A DNA stretch of 7,510 nt from Candidatus Bathyarchaeota archaeon. GTDB lineage: Archaea; Thermoproteota; Bathyarchaeia; 40CM-2-53-6. The translations under genes and the position numbers were made by a program. Below the pieces are notes generated by a model. The model saw only the letters and a list, made by a program, of their open reading frames with translations, was not told the origin of the DNA and searched no databases. How positions within the stretch are numbered: position 1 is the stretch's first letter; each line of letters begins with the position of its first letter. Shown in pieces: positions 1 through 5,066 of this stretch. The stretch covers positions 1-7,510 of the forward strand of contig VBBV01000057.1 of the NCBI GenBank assembly GCA_005883695.1. The letters are read 5' to 3'.

Positions 1-189
1 TCCCTCGGCCACGATCTTGGAGAGATAGTCCCACTCGGTAACTATCCCTTCCGGACTTCCCACGGAGGACGCTATGATCGCGTATCCATGCTTTTTCGCT
101 TTCATCTGTCGGGCTCCCTCTAGTGCCGTTGTTTCTCTCGGAAGAGAGAGAAACTCCTTCTCCACAATGTCCTTGGCGACGAGAACCAT
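1..189 (-). CDS. CBS-domain protein, N-terminal part (runs off left edge)
   Basis: Only the first 63 codons are in the window; the gene continues past base 1. The ATG is at 189-187 on the minus strand. The visible protein begins MVLVAKDIVEKEFLSLP and continues through GARQMKAKKHGYAII to GIVTEWDYLSKIVAEG. This is the order of a CBS motif: a helix carrying the 'A-xx-M' pattern, a strand, then 'G-I-V-T-E-x-D', here with W before the Asp. CBS domains usually come in pairs that bind adenine nucleotides and regulate a partner domain or enzyme; whether a second CBS or an effector domain follows cannot be seen. The gene lies 45 bp downstream of the MFS gene on the same strand but has its own A/T-rich box about 28 bp before the ATG, so it is probably transcribed separately as a leaderless mRNA. 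The CBS assignment is firm; the cellular role is unknown. Confidence 0.8.
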   Translation of the reverse strand, partial: MVLVAKDIVEKEFLSLPRETTALEGARQMKAKKHGYAIIASSVGSPEGIVTEWDYLSKIVAEG

Positions 190-211
190 GGCTAGAACCT
201 GAATAGTCTCG

Positions 212-222
212 AATAATTAATT
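212..222 (-). promoter_or_regulatory. TATA-like box of the CBS-protein gene (leaderless type)
   Basis: On the minus strand the 45-bp gap before the CBS gene holds AATTAATTATT, centred about 28 bp upstream of the ATG. That spacing would put the transcription start at or next to the ATG, as in archaeal leaderless mRNAs. No Shine-Dalgarno sequence is seen before this ATG. The call rests on position and composition only. Confidence 0.5.
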
Positions 223-234
223 GTTGACAAATCA

Positions 235-1686
235 CTAATCCACCGGTTCCGCCGTCGCACTCTTTGATTCGGGAACTCCTACGAACTTCTGACCCCGCAA
301 TGCCGAGGGGACAACTGCAACAAGGCTCATGATCCCCATTATCAGGAATATCGTATGCATGGGTCCCACGAATGAAGCAATGTTATTGGTAGACATCAAA
401 CGGGAAGGGATCTCGCCGGCAAAGACCTCTTGGAGAACATTTGGTGGAATGGTTGTCGCCAAGACAACAAAAGACACTGAGAGACTGAGAAGAGCGCCTG
501 TGGTTACGAGAGTCGCTGACATTCCGGATGCAACGCCTCGCCTGGTTACCGGGGTCGCGTTCATGATTGAGCTTATGTTCGGTGCGACGAACATTCCGCC
601 ACCGGCTCCGCTAACAACCATGAGCGTTGCGAGGATTGGGTAGGAAGCATCCCCCGGGACTATCGCAAACCCGAACAATGCCGCAGCCGATATCAAGAGA
701 CCCCCTGTGGTAAAACCTCGGGCTCCATACTTGTCAGAAAGATAACCGCTCAACGGCCCCACGGTGACGAAGGCGACCGCGAACGGTATCAGATTAATGC
801 CAGCGGTTAATGCATCTTCGAGCAATGCGCCTTGGAAGAAAATTGTCAGCACGAGGGATATTCCACTCCTTGAGATAGAGGCCAGAAAGTTGCTCAATAT
901 TCCAGCCGTGAACGGTCTGATCTTGAACAGCTTCAAGTCCATCAACGGAGTCGGGGCTTTCAGTTCCACGTAGCCAAATCCGGCGAGCGCGACCAAGCCC
1001 ACGACCATCATCACCAGGTCGAGAAGAGTATACCCGGACAATGCTCCCAACGTCAGCCCGATGAGGAAGACGGACAATCCTCCTGCGAACAGAAGGTTCC
1101 CCGGCAGATCTATTCTTTCATGCTTGACTGTCCCAAGTTCCCGGAGTTTCTTGTAAGCCCAGAACGTTGCGAATACGCCTATTGGCAAGTTTATCCAGAA
1201 TATAGACTGCCAGCCCAAGGCCACCGTCAGCACCCCTCCAAGCACGAGGCCGATGACAGACCCGCTGATACCTGCTACAAGGTTGACCCCGATAGCGCGT
1301 CCCCTCTCGTTCGGAGGAAACGCATCTGTCAGAATCGCCGCGTTATTCGCCCAAATCAGCGCCGCACCTACTCCTTGAATGAGACGGAAGAAGACAAGCA
1401 TCGTCCCGGTGAGGGCGAGGCTGCAAAGTCCCGAGCCGATTGTGAATATCAGAAAGCCGATGTTGTAGAGACGCACTTTGCCGTACATGTCGGCTAAACG
1501 GCCGAACAGGAGTAGCAGGACCGCGGTCATGAGAATGTAGCCCATCAGCACCCAAAGGGCTTCGAAAGCCGACGCGTGCAATGTCCGGGTAATTGTGGGC
1601 AGAGCGATGAGAACAATGTTCCCATCAAGCTGGGACATGAAGGCGCCGATAGTGGTGTTCGTCAGTACGGTGTACTTGTATTCCAT
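235..1686 (-). CDS. DHA2-type MFS multidrug exporter (14 TM)
   Basis: This 483-residue inner-membrane transporter would export drugs or other small hydrophobic compounds by proton antiport. Visible family motifs are the motif D1 region LDGNIVLIALP (residues 20-30), motif A GRLADMYGKVRLY (62-74) in the loop after TM2, motif B RLIQGVGAAL (101-110) with its conserved Arg, and a motif-C region ending GLVLGG (146-151). A second motif-A-like loop, GYLSDKYG, is at 314-321. Hydrophobic segments continue to about residue 460, and length and layout fit the 14-helix EmrB/QacA-like DHA2 group. Motif C normally reads GPxxGG; here the Pro is Leu. The short hydrophilic C-terminus ends in TAG. The ATG is supported by an AATTAA box about 26 bp upstream and no useful Shine-Dalgarno sequence. 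It is divergent from the luciferase-like gene. The substrate cannot be predicted. Confidence 0.9.
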   Translation of the reverse strand: MEYKYTVLTNTTIGAFMSQLDGNIVLIALPTITRTLHASAFEALWVLMGYILMTAVLLLLFGRLADMYGKVRLYNIGFLIFTIGSGLCSLALTGTMLVFFRLIQGVGAALIWANNAAILTDAFPPNERGRAIGVNLVAGISGSVIGLVLGGVLTVALGWQSIFWINLPIGVFATFWAYKKLRELGTVKHERIDLPGNLLFAGGLSVFLIGLTLGALSGYTLLDLVMMVVGLVALAGFGYVELKAPTPLMDLKLFKIRPFTAGILSNFLASISRSGISLVLTIFFQGALLEDALTAGINLIPFAVAFVTVGPLSGYLSDKYGARGFTTGGLLISAAALFGFAIVPGDASYPILATLMVVSGAGGGMFVAPNISSIMNATPVTRRGVASGMSATLVTTGALLSLSVSFVVLATTIPPNVLQEVFAGEIPSRLMSTNNIASFVGPMHTIFLIMGIMSLVAVVPSALRGQKFVGVPESKSATAEPVD

Positions 1687-1708
1687 GCCCTAGCCCCCGT
1701 TCTTTTCG

Positions 1709-1716
1709 GTTAATTG
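1709..1716 (-). promoter_or_regulatory. TATA-like box of the MFS gene
   Basis: Minus-strand AATTAA (1715-1710, read as CCAATTAACC in context) is centred about 26 bp upstream of the MFS ATG, giving a leaderless-type promoter. Copy A of the 30-bp repeat (1718-1747) lies immediately upstream of this box, where an activator or repressor could act. Confidence 0.45.
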
Positions 1717-1717
1717 G

Positions 1718-1747
1718 AACGGTGCGCTGTAAGAAATCCCGTATAAG
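1718..1747. repeat. 30-bp direct repeat, copy A
   Basis: This 30-bp segment matches copy B at 2814-2843 at 25 of 30 positions by direct comparison, in the same orientation. The conserved blocks are AACGGTG, CTGT, AGAAATCCCG and ATA. Copy A sits just upstream of the MFS TATA-like box. A shared 9-mer TGCATCTGG lies 7 nt after copy A (1754-1762) but just before copy B (2801-2809). It could be a regulator site or the remnant of a small repetitive element. Confidence 0.6.
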
Positions 1748-1762
1748 GACTAGTGCATCTGG

Positions 1763-1780
1763 CTCTCCCAACCTGGAGAG
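1763..1780. repeat. Inverted repeat CTCTCC/GGAGAG
   Basis: Six-base arms CTCTCC and GGAGAG are separated by 6 bp in the 237-bp gap between the divergent MFS and luciferase-like genes. No T-run follows, so it is not an obvious terminator. Its function is unknown. Confidence 0.4.
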
Positions 1781-1830
1781 GGCGACTCCTGTAGCTTTTC
1801 GCGGCTCTCGATAACAACCGTCGCACTTAC

Positions 1831-1845
1831 AACAGAGGATCTGTT
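1831..1845. promoter_or_regulatory. Operator-like dyad AACAGA-GGA-TCTGTT
   Basis: Perfect 6-bp arms with a 3-bp centre lie 79 bp upstream of the luciferase-like gene ATG, in the divergent intergenic region. The size fits a site for a dimeric DNA-binding protein. A weaker dyad, TTGCT/AGCAA, follows at 1857-1871. No regulator gene is next to it, so the assignment is tentative. Confidence 0.35.
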
Positions 1846-1868
1846 CATGTCAGGCCTTGCTTAGCTAG

Positions 1869-1879
1869 CAATATTACTA
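1869..1879 (+). promoter_or_regulatory. Possible TATA box of the luciferase-like gene
   Basis: CAATATTACTA is the most A/T-rich stretch upstream of the ATG at 1924. Centred about 50 bp upstream, it would give a leader of roughly 24 nt. No clear box occurs at the leaderless distance, and no strong Shine-Dalgarno sequence is seen in the leader. Confidence 0.25.
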
Positions 1880-1923
1880 CGGATTCCAGTTGGTTTGTGG
1901 TATCAGCCTGAGAGTCACTTGAC

Positions 1924-2766
1924 ATGAGCGTCCACTACGGCCTGTATGTGATGAACTTCGGAGAGGCTTCAGATGCACGGTTTCTCTGCGAGCTCGCGGG
2001 CGAGGCTGAAGATGCAGGATGGGACGGGTTCTTTCTCACAGACACGATAATGTACCATAGAGATGGCAAAGAACCAGTTGTTGACAGTCTCACAGCGCTT
2101 GCAGCAATCGCCGTGAATACGAAACATATCCGGATAGGAACTGCAATCGCATCTCTGCCCCGTCGACCACCTTGGCTAGTTGCCCGCGAGGCCGTCACCA
2201 TTGACCGGCTTTCAGGTGGACGGTTGACACTGGGGGTTGGACTGGGAGACCCGCCGGATTCCGAGTTTCAAAGCTTTGGACAAGAAAGTGATCCAAGAAT
2301 CCGAGGAGAGAAGCTTGACGAGACATTAGACATTCTTGTTGGCCTTTGGACAGGCAAAGAATTTAGCTACCACGGGAAACACTACCACATAGACAAGGCA
2401 CGCTTCTTGCCCACGCCGAAGCAAGAGCCCCGCGTCCCGATATGGGTCGGAGGCTCATGGCCCAACAAGCCGCCATTCCGTCGAGCAGCACGATGGGATG
2501 GAGTAATTCCGGTCAAGGATCAGGAAACGGTCAAACTAGAACCAAGAGATCTTCTCGATATAATGGCGTACATCAGGAAACAACGTACAAGCAAGGACCC
2601 TTTCGACACCGTCATCATTGGCAACGGAAAGTCAGAACAAGAGATCAAGACAAGAAGGAAACAGTACGAGCAGCAGGGAATCACCTGGTGGCTAAGATAT
2701 CTTCCCCGCTATCGTAATTCTCAGAAGGAGATTAGTAAGCAGGTGCGAAAGGGCCCACCAGGCTGA
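1924..2766 (+). CDS. Luciferase-like oxidoreductase (LLM family, probably F420-dependent)
   Basis: This 280-residue cytosolic protein has the bacterial luciferase-like TIM-barrel pattern. Visible landmarks are an N-terminal strand MSVHYGLYVMNF, the helix region LAGEAEDAGWDGFFLTD (about 24-40), then IRIGTAIASLPRRPPWLVARE (69-89), DRLSGGRLTLGVGLGDP (94-110), the EKLDETLDILVGLWTG helix (129-144), PIWVGGSWP (172-180) and RRAARWDGVIPV (186-197). In archaea such proteins usually use coenzyme F420 to oxidise or reduce a small molecule, but FMN-using relatives share the fold, so the cofactor is inferred. The C-terminal ITWWLRYLP...RKGPPG is typical of the short LLM subgroup. The ATG is the only good start, because an in-frame TGA lies at 1909-1911. 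It stands alone: divergent from the MFS gene and convergent with phoU. The substrate is unknown. Confidence 0.9.
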   Translation: MSVHYGLYVMNFGEASDARFLCELAGEAEDAGWDGFFLTDTIMYHRDGKEPVVDSLTALAAIAVNTKHIRIGTAIASLPRRPPWLVAREAVTIDRLSGGRLTLGVGLGDPPDSEFQSFGQESDPRIRGEKLDETLDILVGLWTGKEFSYHGKHYHIDKARFLPTPKQEPRVPIWVGGSWPNKPPFRRAARWDGVIPVKDQETVKLEPRDLLDIMAYIRKQRTSKDPFDTVIIGNGKSEQEIKTRRKQYEQQGITWWLRYLPRYRNSQKEISKQVRKGPPG

Positions 2767-2770
2767 GCAT

Positions 2771-2787
2771 ACCAGCCTAGATCTGGT
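2771..2787 (+). terminator. Weak hairpin after the luciferase-like gene
   Basis: ACCAG (2771-2775) and CTGGT (2783-2787) form 5-bp arms with a 7-nt loop starting 5 nt after the TGA stop. There is no T-run behind it; the nearest T-rich stretch is TTTT at 2847-2850. As archaeal termination depends mostly on T-tracts, this is a weak call. Confidence 0.2.
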
Positions 2788-2813
2788 CTCTGAGAGAGTC
2801 TGCATCTGGATGA

Positions 2814-2843
2814 AACGGTGAACTGTTAGAAATCCCGGATACG
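2814..2843. repeat. 30-bp direct repeat, copy B
   Basis: Partner of copy A at 1718-1747 (25 of 30 positions identical, same orientation). Here it sits between the 3' ends of two convergent genes, about 48 bp after the luciferase-like gene and 75 bp beyond the phoU stop. It is therefore not at a promoter for either neighbour, which argues against a simple operator role. Confidence 0.6.
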
Positions 2844-2874
2844 TAGTTTTCCGCAGTTCGCGCGATGTGAAAGC

Positions 2875-2880
2875 AAAAAA
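2875..2880 (-). terminator. T6 tract terminating phoU
   Basis: On the minus strand a run of six T begins 37 nt after the phoU TAA stop. Poly-T tracts are the main signal for archaeal intrinsic termination. A small dyad AACAG/CTGTT (2900-2904 and 2915-2919) overlaps the stop codon upstream of it. Confidence 0.5.
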
Positions 2881-2917
2881 TATGAGATCGAGTTCTTTCA
2901 ACAGAAACTATTAGCTG

Positions 2918-3958
2918 TTAGTAGAGTTCCCTTCTTCTGGCTGTTAGGTTTATGGTCATCTCGGCGACATCCTCTCCATACTCAGAGATGCGTTTCATGC
3001 TCTCGAGGGCCAATCTTACAGCGACGACAGTCTTTTGGTTGAGACGAAAGTCAAAGAGCTTGTCCATCACGCCCTCAGCGTCCTTCTCAACTCTCTGAGC
3101 AGATATGATTGAAGTGTTCGCCACTGTTCCGTCGACTTTCGTCAAGGACTTCAAGGCATCCTCCAAGACCGAGCTGGTCAAGTCGCTAACCTTTGACAAA
3201 TCTCCGACCAGTCGGTGTGGAAGAGGTGACTCGATTTCAGAGGTCATCCTCGCGATTGTCGTCGCATGATCAGCTATCCTCTCAAGACTCTTCGAAACCA
3301 CACGATAAACTAGGCAATCTCGGGGATCCGCAAGTCCGATCTCCAGAATCAGGCTCCTGTTCAGAACAGCCATGGTAAGTTGTCGTATCAAGAACAGGTA
3401 AAACCGGTCAACCTCTTCGTCTCTTTTGATAACTTCCTCAGCGAGCGCAATATCTCCATTCTTCAGAGAATCTACTGCGTCACGCAACATGAGTTTGGCG
3501 ATAAGGCTCATTCTTGAGATGACCTTTGGTGCCGGAAGGTCGCCGTAGGTTGAAAGGCACTGAATTATCAGCTCATCTTTTGACTCTTCAATAATCTCGG
3601 ACCCTACGAACATCCGTCTTGCGGCCTCTCTAAGGTATGTGCGAAGGTCGGGCCTTGACGGCGCCGGAAACCTAATCCTAATCATATCATACCCTGCCAA
3701 GTACTGGGCGACAACAGTTCTCAAGATCTGCTCTCTATCCTGATCCTTTGTGGGCGTAAGTGCAATCTCTGCACCCTTGCCTTGAGTGGCCGGGATCTTC
3801 TCGTGAGGGACCAGAGTTAGCGAAGAATCCGACCGCGGAAGAACCGCCACTACATCCCCCGCCTTTAGGCCCTGTTCCCTTACCCAATCCTTGGGAAGAG
3901 ACACAGTATAGCTCGCTCCCCCGGTCATCTGGAGCCTTCGAAGCTCAACCTGCTTCAT
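2918..3958 (-). CDS. AbrB-PhoU fusion, phosphate uptake regulator
   Basis: This 346-residue protein begins with a SpoVT/AbrB DNA-binding or dimerisation domain (about residues 1-52; core YTVSLPKDWVREQGLKAGDV). Two PhoU-type three-helix repeats follow. In the first, KRDEEVDRFY is at 178-187 and the metal-binding-like ERIADHATTIA is at 226-236; in the second, MKRISEYGEDVAEMTINL is at 321-338. This architecture is common in archaeal PhoU proteins, which are thought to link phosphate transport to gene regulation in the cytoplasm. It is transcribed divergently from the DUF47-Pit operon, which strongly suggests it senses or controls that permease. The ATG is supported by GGAGAGAGG about 8-16 nt upstream and TATA-like boxes further up. 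A T6 terminator follows the gene. The domain call is firm; direct DNA binding is inferred. Confidence 0.92.
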   Translation of the reverse strand: MKQVELRRLQMTGGASYTVSLPKDWVREQGLKAGDVVAVLPRSDSSLTLVPHEKIPATQGKGAEIALTPTKDQDREQILRTVVAQYLAGYDMIRIRFPAPSRPDLRTYLREAARRMFVGSEIIEESKDELIIQCLSTYGDLPAPKVISRMSLIAKLMLRDAVDSLKNGDIALAEEVIKRDEEVDRFYLFLIRQLTMAVLNRSLILEIGLADPRDCLVYRVVSKSLERIADHATTIARMTSEIESPLPHRLVGDLSKVSDLTSSVLEDALKSLTKVDGTVANTSIISAQRVEKDAEGVMDKLFDFRLNQKTVVAVRLALESMKRISEYGEDVAEMTINLTARRRELY

Positions 3959-3982
3959 TTGCTGAACCTCTCTCCATTGATC

Positions 3983-4010
3983 TATGTATATGTTTACCCT
4001 AGCTATATAC
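3983..4010 (-). promoter_or_regulatory. TATA-like region of phoU
   Basis: Two A/T-rich boxes lie upstream of the phoU ATG on the minus strand: GTATATAG (4010-4003) and CATATACATAG (about 3993-3983). The first would give a leader of about 20 nt that contains the GGAGAG Shine-Dalgarno-like sequence. The second, about 29 bp from the ATG, would give a leaderless mRNA. The sequence alone does not decide between them. Confidence 0.45.
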
Positions 4011-4117
4011 TCGGTGAGTTATTCACTTATTGCCGGGGGTTCAATTCGGACATCGCGTGAAAAGCACGATGAGTCCAACAGACGAGAGATCAACGAGAGC
4101 TGGACTTTTTTCGAGCT

Positions 4118-4342
4118 TTGTATCCTGATATAGGGGAGAGTGGCGGCACGTACCATATCGACGCGCTGACCGAACCGATCACAAGGACGAGATGGACTGA
4201 ATTCAAAACTCCCTCTCTTAGGGTTTCAATGAGGCTTCTCGATATTGCTGAGAGCGGTGACACCTATGACCCAGAAGTTGAGCAATCCTTCGGAGGAGAA
4301 CTCGAAAGCTGGTCAGCTCTTCAAACCGTGCCTAGGGCGTAG
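4118..4342 (+). CDS. Doubtful small hypothetical ORF with internal repeat
   Basis: This is the only open frame of any size in the 517-bp gap between phoU and DUF47, and I do not recognise the product (74 residues from a TTG). It contains two related segments, DIGESGGTY (4-12) and DIAESGDTY (42-50), so the DNA holds a diverged internal duplication. Codon choice resembles the neighbours. There is no good start: TTG 4118 has no Shine-Dalgarno sequence, and the frame is open back to 4073 without ATG or GTG. An ATG at 4069 in another frame (MSPTDERSTRAGLF...) runs into a T6 tract at 4106-4111, and removing one T would join it to this frame. It may be a small unknown gene, a frameshifted remnant, or chance. 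Confidence 0.25.
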   Translation: MYPDIGESGGTYHIDALTEPITRTRWTEFKTPSLRVSMRLLDIAESGDTYDPEVEQSFGGELESWSALQTVPRA

Positions 4343-4392
4343 ATGCAAAGCTGTGAGCTCCTAACTCTTCCTCGGTGGCTCCTGAATTGGCG

Positions 4393-4431
4393 AATACTGT
4401 GATCTACTGACCTACATAGGCAATCAGTATT
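4393..4431. promoter_or_regulatory. Spaced dyad AATACTG/CAGTATT upstream of the DUF47-Pit operon
   Basis: Perfect 7-bp arms (4393-4399 and 4425-4431) are separated by 25 bp, about 3 helical turns centre to centre. The dyad ends 12 bp upstream of the TATA-like box of the phosphate operon. The position suits a regulator of phosphate uptake, possibly the divergent AbrB-PhoU protein, but that link is inference only. Confidence 0.35.
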
Positions 4432-4442
4432 ATCAGTGGGAC

Positions 4443-4451
4443 GATTAATTA
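4443..4451 (+). promoter_or_regulatory. TATA-like box of the DUF47-Pit operon
   Basis: GATTAATTA is centred about 29 bp before the ATG at 4476, giving a leaderless-type promoter. It resembles the boxes before the CBS and MFS genes (AATTAATTATT and CAATTAACC) in both sequence and distance. It also favours ATG 4476 over the TTG codons at 4467 and 4470. Confidence 0.55.
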
Positions 4452-4475
4452 CTCAGTCGCCCCCTCTTGTTGTCC

Positions 4476-5066
4476 ATGGGACTAAGGGAGCTTCTCATAC
4501 CCCGGGAGAAAATCTTCTTTCAATTACTCGAAGAAGAGTCGAAGAATGTCCTGGCGGGGGCCACAGCTTTCAATGAGCTGATCCAGAACTTCGACCATTT
4601 GGCAGACAAAAGGAACCAGATGAAAGACATAGAGCACCACGGAGACGAAATTGTTCACTCAATCTATGACCGTCTCGTAAAGACATTCATCACTCCTATC
4701 GATAGAGAAGACATTAGCAAGCTCGCTTCTCTCTACGACGATGTCTTGGACTACATCTACGCCGCTGTCAACCGTCTCTTTCTCTATGAGGTCGAATCAC
4801 CAACAGAGCCTATGAGACGGTTCGCCGACCTTGTTTTGAAGTCAGTCCGGGAAATCGACTTCGCATTCGCCAGCATTCAAAAGATCAAGGCCTCTGAGAT
4901 CGAGACCCGATGCAATGAGGTCGACACCTTGGAGAACGAAGCGGATGTTGTTCTGAACGAGTCAGTCGCCGCCCTTTTCAAGACAAACGATGCGATCTCA
5001 AGATGTTGTCCAGGTGATCAGGGACATAATCCTGGAGTACTCCTAGCCAAGAAAGGGTCCTCCTAA
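4476..5066 (+). CDS. DUF47 PhoU-like Pit accessory protein, 3' end frameshifted
   Basis: DUF47 proteins are cytosolic helical PhoU relatives encoded next to Pit permeases and thought to modulate them. From ATG 4476 the product is 196 residues; two in-frame TTGs (4467, 4470) lie only 6-9 nt upstream. Family landmarks are LLIPREKIFFQLLEEES (6-22), the DIEHHGDEIVHSIYDRL metal-binding-like motif (51-67), FITPIDREDI (71-80) and NEVDTLENEADVV (147-159). After ALFKTNDAI (166-174) the family should continue with about 19 residues of the K-x-K-E-I-Y-x-x-L-E-x-x-T-D type and then an EDVxxVIxxI end. Instead this frame reads an unrelated tail, while the +1 frame at 5002-5046 encodes DVVQVIRDIILEYS and a TAG. 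An out-of-frame deletion is the simplest reading, so function may be impaired. The shifted frame ends in TAATG, overlapping the Pit start. Confidence 0.82.
   Translation: MGLRELLIPREKIFFQLLEEESKNVLAGATAFNELIQNFDHLADKRNQMKDIEHHGDEIVHSIYDRLVKTFITPIDREDISKLASLYDDVLDYIYAAVNRLFLYEVESPTEPMRRFADLVLKSVREIDFAFASIQKIKASEIETRCNEVDTLENEADVVLNESVAALFKTNDAISRCCPGDQGHNPGVLLAKKGSS

Noticed and set aside
329..643. Plus-strand open frame of 104 codons opposite the MFS gene
   Set aside because: It is antisense to clear MFS motifs, has no recognisable protein features and no promoter or ribosome site; likewise the frames at 764-973, 1120-1497 and 1343-1555.
1763..1780. Hairpin as a terminator in the MFS/luciferase-like gap
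   Set aside because: The flanking genes are divergent, so no transcript should end here, and no T-run follows.
2692..2901. Minus-strand frame in the convergent spacer
   Set aside because: It spans the luciferase-like gene's end, copy B of the repeat and the phoU terminator region, and has no protein-like pattern.
3760..4002. Plus-strand open frame across the 5' end of phoU
   Set aside because: Proline-rich shadow of the AbrB-coding region that also crosses the phoU promoter; no support for expression.
4995..5046. Programmed ribosomal frameshifting in DUF47
   Set aside because: About 19 expected codons are missing altogether, so a simple frame change would not restore the protein; no slippery site with a downstream structure was seen.
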